64,000 bases of DNA from Bacillota bacterium (GTDB lineage Bacteria > Bacillota > Clostridia > Christensenellales > SZUA-584), in NCBI GenBank assembly GCA_023459495.1, contig JAEWTL010000127.1:95070-159069 (forward strand), read 5' to 3'. This document shows, piece after piece, positions 25,238 to 33,699 of this stretch. The notes under the pieces are model-generated. The model searched no databases and was not told where the DNA came from. It saw only the letters and a list, made by a program, of their open reading frames with translations. The first letter of the stretch is position 1, and each line of letters opens with the position of its first letter. The position numbers and the translations under genes are program-made.

Positions 25238-26584
25238 CTAATATACGCCGGTAACAGACATCAACGCGTCCACCGCTCCGGGGCAGAAGCGTGATTTTTG
25301 CCTCCGCAGCCAGTCTTTTACGCCTTCCGTATCGGCACGTTCAAATGTGATATCGTCATAAGCCCTCACCACGGCCAGCACACAGGCCGATATCGCAGCG
25401 TTGGGCTGTTCCCCGTATTTTTTGAACACCTGCAGATAAAGCGGCTCCATCAGCGCGAGCATATCAATACCCGCAATGATGCTGCGGCCGATCTCGATAT
25501 GGCGCATAAACTCCTGCTTGTCCTGACCGGAAAGATGCGCTCGGTTCTTCAGAAGTCGCTCGTCGATGCCGACTAGTCCGAGGTCCACGATACGGGACAG
25601 CACGCGGATGTCATTGAGTTCTTCCTCCGTGCAACCCATCACCGTACCCACCTGTACGGCCAGGCTGGAAAGACGCGTTACGCGCTTGCCCCAGTCCACG
25701 CGCCGGGAGATGATCTCGTTGATCGCATCGATGGCACAGGGTTCGGTGAGCACCCGCTTGATGTTGCCGTTCTTCTTCATGTGCGAGAGCGCGCGGCTGT
25801 ACAGCGGGGAGAACCCGGCTTTCACCGTGCTGAACGCGTATCCGAAGGTTACGTTGGCTTTCACAAGGTTCAGGTAGGTTTTATGAAGCTGCATCGTCGC
25901 TTCACCGATGCGGTGCTCGATCTCGGCACGCTCCTTACCGAAATACGCCACACAGAAGTCCCCGCCGCCCACGCGCGCGATCATGTCCGCGTCGAAAAAG
26001 CTCTCTTGGATGACTTCCGCGACATTTTTGATCAGCGTGTTGCCCGCGTGGTACCCCATCGTCTCGTTGAATTCCTTGAGCATATCGATGGTGGCGACGA
26101 TGAGCGACTGCGGCAGCATCCCCTTCTGCAGCGCCGCTTCATAGAAGTTATCAAGCATGCGGGCATTATAGAGCCCGGTCAGTTCATCATGCGTTTCAAG
26201 GAAGGTAATGCGCTTCTGGTAGGTTTCAGAACAGCCCGAATCGAACGCGATGCCTGCCGCACCATCTTCAGTTGCCAGCATTTTGCCATGTACGCGGTAG
26301 CGCCGGTAATCGCCGTCCTCGCGGACCCGTACAAAGAAATCCATGGAGTTTTGCTCACGAAAGCTGCCCGATGCGATTGCACTTTTGATACGCAAAGCAT
26401 CCTCAGGCTGCATATGTTCCCAGCAGTCCTCCATCGAAATATCCCGCACGCCCTCTTCACAGAATCCGGTAACGCGCAGCGTCTGTGCTGTCAGGTTGGC
26501 TTCCCATGCAAAAGCGTCAAAAAGAAAAGACGCGCGCTCCGGATTGGCCGTATTGCCCGGTGTGCGCTTATGTTTGTCGTTCAA
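25238..26584 (-). CDS. Degenerate GGDEF plus degenerate HD-GYP signalling protein
   Basis: A 448-residue cytoplasmic protein. A PAS-like region (about 20-130) precedes a GGDEF domain (THDELTGLYNARMLDNFY). The active-site motif reads GGGDF instead of GG(D/E)EF, so cyclase activity is doubtful. The C-terminal 150 residues resemble an HD-GYP domain (RHIEIGRSIIAGI, AVVRAYDDITFERADTEG) but lack the HHE and GYP motifs. It may be a c-di-GMP or GTP sensor rather than an enzyme. A TTG start at 26584 follows GGGAGG by five bases; no better start is seen. Confidence 0.82.
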   Translation of the reverse strand: MNDKHKRTPGNTANPERASFLFDAFAWEANLTAQTLRVTGFCEEGVRDISMEDCWEHMQPEDALRIKSAIASGSFREQNSMDFFVRVREDGDYRRYRVHGKMLATEDGAAGIAFDSGCSETYQKRITFLETHDELTGLYNARMLDNFYEAALQKGMLPQSLIVATIDMLKEFNETMGYHAGNTLIKNVAEVIQESFFDADMIARVGGGDFCVAYFGKERAEIEHRIGEATMQLHKTYLNLVKANVTFGYAFSTVKAGFSPLYSRALSHMKKNGNIKRVLTEPCAIDAINEIISRRVDWGKRVTRLSSLAVQVGTVMGCTEEELNDIRVLSRIVDLGLVGIDERLLKNRAHLSGQDKQEFMRHIEIGRSIIAGIDMLALMEPLYLQVFKKYGEQPNAAISACVLAVVRAYDDITFERADTEGVKDWLRRQKSRFCPGAVDALMSVTGVY

Positions 26585-26656
26585 TGCTGCCTCCCAACCG
26601 CGATGTTCTGCCTTAATATAAACAAAAGCATCCTGGCTGAAACGCGGCCTATCCGG

Positions 26657-27106
26657 TTATTTCCGTTTGTTGGCAAAATATTGTTTTAACATGCCTGCAC
26701 AGGTTTCCCGGAGAACCCCGCCGATGACGTGCGGCGTGTGATTGAGACGTCCTTCGGCGAGATTGTACAGCGACCCGAACGCCCCAGCCTTGGGATCGTA
26801 TGCACCGAAGACCACTTCATCCACGCGCGCGTTGACGATGGCACCCGCGCACATCGGGCAGGGCTCCAGCGTGACGTAAAGCGTGCAGCCGGAAAGCCGC
26901 CAGCCACCCAGTCGCCGCGCCGCCTTGCCGATGGCAACCACCTCCGCGTGCGCTAAAGGACTTTTCTTCGTTTCCCGCAGGTTGTACCCCCGCGCAATGA
27001 TCTTCCCGTTTTTCACAATCACCGCGCCGACCGGCACCTCGTCGCGCCTTGCGGCACATTCTGCGAGCCTTAGCGCTTCGCGCATAAACAGTTCGTGTTC
27101 ATCCAT
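26657..27106 (-). CDS. tadA: tRNA-specific adenosine deaminase
   Basis: TadA converts A34 of tRNA-Arg(ACG) to inosine. The 149-residue product has the zinc deaminase motifs HAEVVAIGKA and PCPMCAGAI. There is no Shine-Dalgarno site; the extended -10 box TGATATAAT (27119-27114) ends seven bases before the ATG, which would make the mRNA leaderless. It is divergent from the DeoR-type gene. Confidence 0.94.
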   Translation of the reverse strand: MDEHELFMREALRLAECAARRDEVPVGAVIVKNGKIIARGYNLRETKKSPLAHAEVVAIGKAARRLGGWRLSGCTLYVTLEPCPMCAGAIVNARVDEVVFGAYDPKAGAFGSLYNLAEGRLNHTPHVIGGVLRETCAGMLKQYFANKRK

Positions 27107-27188
27107 AGCGACTATTATATCAGCTTTGCCGCATCAGCGCACGTCCGAAACACTTCCGGCCTTTTTCACATCCTATGCTGTGAACTCA

Positions 27189-27223
27189 TGCAAAAAATGC
27201 ACAAAGTTTGTTCATTTTTCGCA
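27189..27223. promoter_or_regulatory. 35-base dyad, probable DeoR-type operator
   Basis: TGCAAAAAATG (27189-27199) pairs with CATTTTTCGCA (27213-27223) at 10 of 11 positions, and the centre is itself a palindrome, ACAAA-G-TTTGT. It ends eight bases before the -35 of the DeoR-type gene and lies between that gene and tadA. Confidence 0.65.
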
Positions 27224-27230
27224 TCCGCAG

Positions 27231-27259
27231 TTGTTTAATCTGCTTGTTCGTGGTATATT
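27231..27259 (+). promoter_or_regulatory. Promoter of the DeoR-type gene
   Basis: TTGTTT (27231-27236), 17-base spacer, TATATT (27254-27259), just downstream of the 35-base dyad. Confidence 0.65.
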
Positions 27260-27287
27260 AGGAACATCAATGAAACGGGGTGAAGGC

Positions 27288-28046
27288 GTGAACACGCACA
27301 GGCGCGAGGAGATCAAGAAACTGCTTGATACCAAGGGAGAGGTTTTTTTAACCGAACTCGAGGAACTGTTCCCCGACTGTTCGAGCATGACGCTGCGGCG
27401 GGATCTTAAATTTCTGGAGGACAGCGGCCTTGTCAAGCGCACCCGCGGCGGTGCCGTCGCGCTCTCCCGGCTCTCCATCGCGGCAGAAGACGTCTATTCT
27501 CGCCGTGCCATAGAAAACACCGACTCCAAGACGTCCATTGCCAGAAAAGCCGCGGCGCTGCTGGAAAACGGCCGCTCACTGTATCTGGATTCGGGTACCA
27601 CACTGATGCAGTTCGCCAAGGAAATCCCCGACGACTACATCTCGATCCTCACCAGCGGGCCCAATATCGCGCTGGAGCTGATCAAAAAGAACCGTCCCAA
27701 CGTCATGCTGATCGGCGGGCAGCTAAACCGCAACACGCTATCGGTATCCGGCGCTGGCGCGGGCCGCTTCTTAGAGGGCATCAACATCGACGTGGCGTTC
27801 ATGGCTTCCAGCGGCTTCTCGCTGGAGCACGGCTTTACAAGCGGTACGTATTCCGAGTGCGAATTAAAGCGCGAAGTGCTTCGAATGGCTTCCAAAGTAA
27901 TCCTGCTGATGGACTCCTCCAAGGTGGGCAAAAACCTGCCCTATACCTTTGGCTCGCTTTCCGATATCAACGTACTCGTCTCGGACGACGAACTGCCTGA
28001 AGCAATCGTCGAGGCGGCGCGACAGCAGGGCGTCACGGTGGTATAG
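27288..28046 (+). CDS. DeoR-family transcriptional regulator
   Basis: A 252-residue repressor. N-terminal DeoR helix-turn-helix (NTHRREEIKKLLDTKGEVFL... SSMTLRRDLKFLEDSGLVKR) and C-terminal sugar-phosphate sensor domain (YLDSGTTLMQFAKEIPDD, LIGGQLNRNTLSVSG, LLMDSSKVGK). GTG at 27288 is behind GGGGTGAAG; an ATG six codons upstream is an alternative. DeoR regulators usually sit next to sugar genes, but none is adjacent here; the dyad suggests autoregulation. Confidence 0.92.
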   Translation: MNTHRREEIKKLLDTKGEVFLTELEELFPDCSSMTLRRDLKFLEDSGLVKRTRGGAVALSRLSIAAEDVYSRRAIENTDSKTSIARKAAALLENGRSLYLDSGTTLMQFAKEIPDDYISILTSGPNIALELIKKNRPNVMLIGGQLNRNTLSVSGAGAGRFLEGINIDVAFMASSGFSLEHGFTSGTYSECELKREVLRMASKVILLMDSSKVGKNLPYTFGSLSDINVLVSDDELPEAIVEAARQQGVTVV

Positions 28047-28049
28047 CCG

Positions 28050-28592
28050 TTACAGAAACATCACCAGCCTGTAGGGCGATATGCTCTGTATATATTCCAT
28101 ATGGCTGGAGATCATGGCTCCAAGCACATCATCCAGAGTCAATTCTTCATCGTCAGTCAGCACAACTGCAACCGTATCCCGTTCCGGGTTTCCAAACCGC
28201 CCTCTTAGTGTCAGCAGATACCGGAGCGGCTCTTTAGAATTCGTTTCAGCCGTGCTGTCAAAAAGATAGTACCAGCCGTCCTGATAAAACAGATCAGTAT
28301 AATACGGCCCATCGTCCGCCAGAGTCGCGATGCGCACACTTGCATCTTCGCCCTTGCCAGACGCCTCAACAAATCGCGTCCACACATCCTCATTGGAGAC
28401 AAAATCCAGCCCGGACCGAACTACATATCCTGCCTCCCCCATCTCTTCGGCAGACATGTCCGCGGATATGCTGTCAAAACCAGTATAACGTCCATCCGCA
28501 TCAAATGCGAACTCAAGGCTGGTTGTCTGGGCGCTGCATGCACCAAGCAGCAGCAACGCAGCAAACAGACACCACACGATCATCTTTTTCAA
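28050..28592 (-). CDS. Lipoprotein of unknown function
   Basis: A 180-residue protein with a lipoprotein signal (MKKMIVWCLFAALLLLGAC, lipobox LGAC), so the mature protein would be attached to the outer face of the membrane. The mature part is acidic and shows no known domain. Start is TTG 28592 or ATG 28583. Controlled from a promoter overlapped by two matching dyads at 28619-28657. It converges on the DeoR-type gene with a 3-base gap. Confidence 0.75.
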   Translation of the reverse strand: MKKMIVWCLFAALLLLGACSAQTTSLEFAFDADGRYTGFDSISADMSAEEMGEAGYVVRSGLDFVSNEDVWTRFVEASGKGEDASVRIATLADDGPYYTDLFYQDGWYYLFDSTAETNSKEPLRYLLTLRGRFGNPERDTVAVVLTDDEELTLDDVLGAMISSHMEYIQSISPYRLVMFL

Positions 28593-28618
28593 ACCGCCTG
28601 ACCTTCTTTCAAAAAATA

Positions 28619-28669
28619 GACTACCATAATAGTCTGATTAAGACTATCACGATAGTCCAGCCGTGTCAA
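28619..28669 (-). promoter_or_regulatory. Promoter overlapped by two 16-base operator dyads
   Basis: GACTACCATAATAGTC (28619-28634) and GACTATCACGATAGTC (28642-28657) are two dyads 23 bases apart centre to centre. On the minus strand TTGACA (28669-28664) followed by 17 bases and TAGTCT places the -10 inside the second dyad. This is a typical repressor arrangement; the regulator is not identified. Confidence 0.6.
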
Positions 28670-28786
28670 GATGCTGTACAAGTGCCTGCTACGCGCAAAA
28701 TGGTACCGAATACTGAGCTTAAGTGTAAAGACGTGCGTGATTTCGGCACAGCGTCAGGGTATCAGACGATTCGCCCAATTAATCTG

Positions 28787-30058
28787 CTATCTCCAGATAA
28801 ACCAGACCAGCAGATACCCTGCAGTCACCGCCGCCAGCGTAAATGGAATGCCGATTTTCATGAATTGCGATGCCTTTACTTCGTACCCCTGCTTACGAAG
28901 AATGCCGATTCCGGCAATATTGGCCGAAGCCCCAATCGGCGTCAGGTTCCCTCCCAAGGTGGCGCCAATCAGCAGGCCAAAGTATAAAAGGTACGGTTCC
29001 ACGCCCATGATGCTGGATATTCCGGCTGCTACAGGCAGCATGGTTGCAACATAGGGAATGTTATCGATAAAGGCGGACAACAGGACGGACGCCCATACAA
29101 TCAGGGTATAGGTCACGAATATATTGCCGTTGCTGAGTTGCACGAATATTTTGCTGATATCCTCGATGATTCCCGCTTGGGATATGCCCCCCACAACGAT
29201 AAAGAGGCCGGTGAGCAGCAAAATCGTAAAATAGTCAATCTCCTTGAGCGTATCCATAAAATCCTTGAGATTTCTATCCTTAATCAGAGTGCGGATAAGG
29301 CCCACAATCAGCAGTACCATGCAAATCAGTCCGTTTGTTATATAAGGCCTGCCGGGAACGAAAGAAGCAAGGATCAGAAGCGCGATCGTACCTATTAAAA
29401 GAACTGTCGGGAAGTAATCGGTGACTTTCGTTTTTTCTGCCAAGTGGATCGGCGCTTTGTCTTTTCTGAAAATGATGAACAGGATCATCGTCGCAGCCAA
29501 TGCCCCGATCTCTACAACCCAGAACAGGCCCATCTTCCCCTGAAAGACGAAAAAGTCCAGAAAGTCCATTTTTGCCTGCCCACCTAATAGGATTGAGGTT
29601 GTATCGCCCACTAAGGTCGCCGCCCCTTGCAGGTTTGACGAAACGGCGATCGCGATAATAATCGGTACGGGAGAAATCTTCAGCTTCTTGGAAATGGTCA
29701 GCGCGACGGGCGCAATCATGAGTACGGTTGCAACATTGTCTATGAAGGCAGAAATAATGCCGGCAAAGAGCGATAGCGCGATTACCGCCCATTTGACATT
29801 GGGGACTTTATCGATAATGATATCGGCGAGCAGGGACGGCATTCCGGATTTTATGAACAAAGAAACAATGCCCATTGTGCCTGTGATCATCATCAGAACG
29901 TTCCAGTCCACCGATGTAAACAAATTCTCCAAGGGCATGATCCCAAGAATTACAAACAGCGCGGCGGATCCGAGCGCAATATACGCTCTGATTTTAGGCA
30001 GAACCAGAAGCAACACATACGTAATAATGAAGAGAACCAAAGCGACTGTCTTAATCAT
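28787..30058 (-). CDS. ArsB/NhaD-family permease, candidate Mn2+-linked transporter
   Basis: A 423-residue membrane protein with about 11-12 segments. NVLMMITGTMGIVSLFIKSG, SAFIDNVATVLMIAPVAL, LLSAFIDNIPYVATMLPVA and GNLTPIGASANIAG are signatures of the ArsB/NhaD/P-protein (ion transporter) superfamily. ATG at 30058 follows AAAGGAAAC; earlier in-frame codons lack a site. It is controlled by a riboswitch I read as yybP-ykoY, which in studied bacteria turns on Mn2+ exporters. A role in Mn2+ homeostasis is thus inferred from regulation, not from the family. Confidence 0.85.
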   Translation of the reverse strand: MIKTVALVLFIITYVLLLVLPKIRAYIALGSAALFVILGIMPLENLFTSVDWNVLMMITGTMGIVSLFIKSGMPSLLADIIIDKVPNVKWAVIALSLFAGIISAFIDNVATVLMIAPVALTISKKLKISPVPIIIAIAVSSNLQGAATLVGDTTSILLGGQAKMDFLDFFVFQGKMGLFWVVEIGALAATMILFIIFRKDKAPIHLAEKTKVTDYFPTVLLIGTIALLILASFVPGRPYITNGLICMVLLIVGLIRTLIKDRNLKDFMDTLKEIDYFTILLLTGLFIVVGGISQAGIIEDISKIFVQLSNGNIFVTYTLIVWASVLLSAFIDNIPYVATMLPVAAGISSIMGVEPYLLYFGLLIGATLGGNLTPIGASANIAGIGILRKQGYEVKASQFMKIGIPFTLAAVTAGYLLVWFIWR

Positions 30059-30240
30059 AATACGTTTCCTTTCCCCGGCAGAATAAACAAGCTCATCATA
30101 TAATATTGCCAACGAAATTACAGGGCTGAAATCTTATTCCTTTTTCGCTCACCTGTCCACCGTCCACGACGATTACCGCGATCCCTGAACACCCCATAGA
30201 CAAAGATAGCATGTCATCGGCCTTCATATTTCATTACAAT

Positions 30241-30274
30241 AAAAAACTTTCAATGCGAAGAAGGCATTAAAAGT
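30241..30274 (-). terminator. Terminator in the riboswitch expression platform
   Basis: On the minus strand ACTTTTAATGC-CTTCTTC-GCATTGAAAGT followed by TTTTTTATT. Its 5' arm overlaps the end of the aptamer (GAGACTTTT), as expected for a switch that opens or closes the terminator. Confidence 0.8.
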
Positions 30275-30354
30275 CTCGCGATTATGGCACAGCCGGCTGC
30301 CAAGGCAGCGTGTTGACGACGGAACCACCATATAGGAAGCTACTCCCTTTTAAC
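30268..30354 (-). ncRNA. yybP-ykoY-type (manganese) riboswitch aptamer
   Basis: Read on the minus strand, the segment starts AAAAGGGAGTAGC, has an inner GTCGTCAACACG loop segment and GCAGCCGGC, and ends CGCGAGACTTTTAATGCC. The GGGAGTAGC start, the UCA-containing loop and the GAGAC end are characteristic of the yybP-ykoY (Mn2+) class. It is followed directly by an intrinsic terminator and preceded by a good promoter, and lies about 210 bases upstream of the permease start. Confidence 0.75.
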
Positions 30355-30360
30355 CTTGGT

Positions 30361-30390
30361 ATTATATCACTGCACGGAATCCAAAGTCAA
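30361..30390 (-). promoter_or_regulatory. Promoter of the riboswitch-permease transcript
   Basis: Minus strand TTGACT (30390-30385), 18-base spacer, TATAAT (30366-30361). The start near 30354 coincides with the 5' end of the aptamer. Confidence 0.8.
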
Positions 30391-30484
30391 CAACACCCGA
30401 CAGAGCTGTTGTCCGTTTATCCCTCGGCATAAATCACCGATGGTTAGCAGTTCAAATTCCCCGGCCAAACTTTTTTTAGAGAAA

Positions 30485-30504
30485 ATCCCGCAGTTACGCG
30501 GGAT
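30485..30504 (-). terminator. Terminator after the first epimerase gene
   Basis: Minus strand ATCCCGC-GTAACT-GCGGGAT followed by TTTCTCT, 13 bases after the stop at 30517. Confidence 0.7.
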
Positions 30505-30516
30505 TCATTCGTCAGG

Positions 30517-31506
30517 TTATGCCCGGTTTCTCACCGCGCGGTGCCAGCGCACCATATCGCGGATCGTTCTGCTAAGCGGGCGTGGTTTATAGCCCAGCTT
30601 CTCCTGCGCCTTGTGACTGGTGATGTTTGAATTGGACATCAACACTTCCACCGAATACCTGGAAAGCACCGGCTTCTTGCGCACGATAGCATAATACAGC
30701 GGTGCAAACGCCGCCGCCAGCATGACGAGCGTGCGCGGCACCTTGTGCCGTTTGATCGCGTGCCCGGTCGAAGCCTCCACCGTTTGGATGATGTCCTCAA
30801 GGCTGGACACGCTGCCCGAAATGATGTAGCCTTGGCCCTTCTCGCCATCCTTCCACGCGCGGTAGATGCCGTCCGCCACATCCCGCACATCCACAAAATC
30901 GTATTTGCCTTCGAAGTAATACTGTGTCTTTTTGGCGTCTATGTACCCCTTGATCGCGCTGCCGGTATACGATGACTTAAAGTCGTACGGCCCGATCACG
31001 CCGGTCGGAAACACGATCACCGCGTCGAGCCCCTTCTGCAGTGCGTTCATCACCTCAATGGTGGCCATCGCCTTGGACTTAGCGTAGTCGCCCGGGAGGT
31101 TGTTCACGTCGGAATCGAGCGATTCCTCAATGGCCTCGGTTGCCGTCTGCCCTTTCAGGGCATGTACGCTGGATACGTAAAGCAGCCGTTTGACCTGCTT
31201 TTCCAAACAGGCCTGCACAACGTTGCGTGTACCGCCTACGTTGATGTCGTAAATTTGCTTCTTGCGTATGCCGGAAATCTGCACGAGTCCCGCCAAATGG
31301 AATACGTACTCACAGCCGCGCACCGCTGCCGACACTGCGAACGGGTCACGAATATCGCCGCGTACGACCTCTTTTGCATACTTCTCGATATACGAGATAT
31401 CCTCTTTTTCCTGCACGAAAAGCCGCAGATCCCTGTGGCCCTTGGAATACAGCAACTTAACCAGCACGTTGCCGATGTGTCCGCCCGCACCTGTAATCAA
31501 TATCAT
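30517..31506 (-). CDS. NAD-dependent epimerase/dehydratase-family protein (paralogue 1)
   Basis: A 329-residue extended short-chain dehydrogenase. The NAD loop is TGAGGHIGNV at residues 5-14 and the catalytic pair is Y-A-K-S-K (DYAKSKAMATIEV). It resembles dihydroflavonol reductase and sugar epimerase-like proteins; substrate unknown. ATG follows AGGAG. It lies 131 bases downstream of a homologous gene on the same strand. Confidence 0.86.
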   Translation of the reverse strand: MILITGAGGHIGNVLVKLLYSKGHRDLRLFVQEKEDISYIEKYAKEVVRGDIRDPFAVSAAVRGCEYVFHLAGLVQISGIRKKQIYDINVGGTRNVVQACLEKQVKRLLYVSSVHALKGQTATEAIEESLDSDVNNLPGDYAKSKAMATIEVMNALQKGLDAVIVFPTGVIGPYDFKSSYTGSAIKGYIDAKKTQYYFEGKYDFVDVRDVADGIYRAWKDGEKGQGYIISGSVSSLEDIIQTVEASTGHAIKRHKVPRTLVMLAAAFAPLYYAIVRKKPVLSRYSVEVLMSNSNITSHKAQEKLGYKPRPLSRTIRDMVRWHRAVRNRA

Positions 31507-31637
31507 GATGTTCGTCTCCTCTCAAATAACTTACCAATGATATCGTGTCAGACTGCCATCATGTGTACAGACGGAATATTTAATTACAATTATATTATAC
31601 CCAATAAAATGCAGTTTGCTGTGAATAAACTATGAAT

Positions 31638-32669
31638 TCAATTCGCAGGCTGTGGTTCTTCCAGCGCGTCTTCCTCCCAGTCGATAGAGATCTCATCAAC
31701 ACGGCCTTGGTCCCACGCGACGGTATCGTGAAGGGTATCGGTAAGCGGGCGCGGCCTGTAGCCCAGCTGCTTTTGCGCCTTTTCGCTCGACATCCGAATG
31801 TTCCCGCACAGAATATCGATCATCTGACTGCTGAACACCGAGGGCTGGCGCGTCACGCGGCACCACAGGGACAGCAGTGACATGCCCATACGCACGAGTC
31901 CCAGAGAGAACCGAACCAGCTTTACCGGCTTTCCGGCACTTTCCCGTACGGCTCGGATAATATCCTCAATACCCGCATAGCCACCACCAAGGATATAACC
32001 CTGCCCTCTTTCGCCGTACTTCCATGCGCGGTAGATGCCGTCCGCCACATCCCGTACGTCCACGAAGTCGAACCCGCCCGCAAAGCACGGCAACGCAGTA
32101 TTGGCTTCAACGCATTTTTTGAGCACTTTACCTGCCATGGAGCCGCGGTAATCAAACGGTCCGATCACCGCCGTAGGATAAACGATTACCACATCCAGAC
32201 CCTTCTGGAATGCGTTGAAGGCTTCCACCGTACCCATCATCTTGGAGCGGCTGTAATCGTTTTTCATGGTGCGCGGGTTAAGCTCGATCGTTTCATCCAC
32301 CGTGCAGCAGCCATAGGTCTTCAGCGCCTCGACGCTCGACACGTAGACCACACGCTTCACGCCATGCGCAATGCAAGCCTGAAGCAAGTTGCGCGTGCCC
32401 GTCGCGTTTACCTCGCTGAGCTGCGATTTATAACCCCCGGCTACCTGAATCAGACCCGCCGCATGGAACACATCCGTGCAGCCTTCCACAGCTTTCGAGA
32501 CCGCTTCCGGATCACGGATATCCCCGCAGACAACCTCCTTGACGTAAGGCTCCAATCCCTTAACGCTGTTCTTGTATACCAGCAGCCGGATGTCCCGGCA
32601 ACCCCTTTCATACAGCAGACGCACCAGAACATTGCCGATGTGCCCGCTTCCTCCCGTAACGAGTATCAT
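31638..32669 (-). CDS. NAD-dependent epimerase/dehydratase-family protein (paralogue 2)
   Basis: A 343-residue extended short-chain dehydrogenase with NAD loop TGGSGHIGNV and catalytic Y-S-R-S-K (DYSRSKMMGTVEAF). It matches paralogue 1 along its length (for example FVDVRDVADGIYRAWK in both), so the two are a tandem duplication. The last 30 residues form an extra acidic tail. Start after AGAGGG. Substrate unknown. Confidence 0.86.
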   Translation of the reverse strand: MILVTGGSGHIGNVLVRLLYERGCRDIRLLVYKNSVKGLEPYVKEVVCGDIRDPEAVSKAVEGCTDVFHAAGLIQVAGGYKSQLSEVNATGTRNLLQACIAHGVKRVVYVSSVEALKTYGCCTVDETIELNPRTMKNDYSRSKMMGTVEAFNAFQKGLDVVIVYPTAVIGPFDYRGSMAGKVLKKCVEANTALPCFAGGFDFVDVRDVADGIYRAWKYGERGQGYILGGGYAGIEDIIRAVRESAGKPVKLVRFSLGLVRMGMSLLSLWCRVTRQPSVFSSQMIDILCGNIRMSSEKAQKQLGYRPRPLTDTLHDTVAWDQGRVDEISIDWEEDALEEPQPAN

Positions 32670-32858
32670 AAAAAATCCCTCTGATAAATAAAAAAGATAA
32701 TTGCAGCGAAATCTATGTCCCGCATACCCGTATCATATACCGATTCTGACCGCAGTTCAATAGCCGGATACCTGCTTCCCCTTTCCATGCTTACGCTATA
32801 CCCGCAGTGCGTAATCCATATTTTTCTATATTATTTTCGATATTGCTCAGGAAAACAA

Positions 32859-32887
32859 ACAGCCGTACCGGTAATCCGTACGGCTGT
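32859..32887 (-). terminator. Terminator of the three-gene membrane protein operon
   Basis: ACAGCCGTAC-GGATTACCG-GTACGGCTGT, followed on the minus strand by TTGTTTTCC. Confidence 0.75.
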
Positions 32888-32934
32888 AATCCTTTAGAAT
32901 TAAGTTCGGAGCATCCAGAATGCAGGATGTCGGG

Positions 32935-33699
32935 TTATACTTCACCATCGCCCGGTTTTACCGATTCTTCCGGAAAAGGAAGTCCCTTATCTCCACTTGA
33001 CGCTTCCCCATACTGCGGCGGCGCATATCCGTTCTGCAGGGGTACGTATGCGTTCTGCGGCGACGCAAAAGTGTTCACTGGCGGTGCGTATCCACCCTGA
33101 GGGGGCATGGGAACGCTTTGCGGTGCATACGGCCTCGTTCTCGCAGGAGCCGTACGGTTCATGCGAGCGGGAATGAATACCGCAATTCCGCCCAGCGCGA
33201 GGAAGACCGTCGCGATAAACGTTGGAACCAGCGTCTTGGTATAGATGGCGGCCAGCAACAGGAAGAAGGCCGTCAGCAACAGCATGATCCCTCCCGCAGT
33301 AGGTGCTTTTTTGATGATCATCGCGGCGATGAGCGCAAGCAGCGCAAGCACTATGGAAACAGCCACCACGATCATCGATACCAGCACCGTCCTCCCCTTA
33401 TCATAAGCAAACCGTGCCGCATCACGGTATACATCTTCATCAATGCCGTGTGTCCCTTTATCGGCGGTCTGTTTTGCGATCGCAATCAGACCGTCTCTGC
33501 TGAAATCGTTCCAGCCTTGTTCCTGTATTTCAATGCCGATTCCATTGAGCGCCAGTACGCTTTCGGTATCCAATTCATCAGACATATCGCTGAGTATATC
33601 GGACGCAAGGTTTGCCGGAACCGTAAGTATCATCAGCATTGTAAAGACCAACGCCAAAACGCTGCCTGCGTATCCGAGTACAAACGCTGTTTTTTTCAT
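32935..33699 (-). CDS. Four-helix membrane protein, DUF4064-like, with Pro-rich tail
   Basis: A 254-residue protein. TM1 lies at the N-terminus (GYAGSVLALVFTMLMILTVP), then a polar loop of about 80 residues, three more membrane segments, and a 65-residue Pro/Tyr/Gln-rich cytoplasmic or external tail with repeats such as GGYAPP, NAYVPL and NGYAPP. The plan resembles DUF4064 proteins. It starts directly after the stop of the upstream gene, behind AAGGAGGCG. Function unknown. Confidence 0.68.
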   Translation of the reverse strand: MKKTAFVLGYAGSVLALVFTMLMILTVPANLASDILSDMSDELDTESVLALNGIGIEIQEQGWNDFSRDGLIAIAKQTADKGTHGIDEDVYRDAARFAYDKGRTVLVSMIVVAVSIVLALLALIAAMIIKKAPTAGGIMLLLTAFFLLLAAIYTKTLVPTFIATVFLALGGIAVFIPARMNRTAPARTRPYAPQSVPMPPQGGYAPPVNTFASPQNAYVPLQNGYAPPQYGEASSGDKGLPFPEESVKPGDGEV

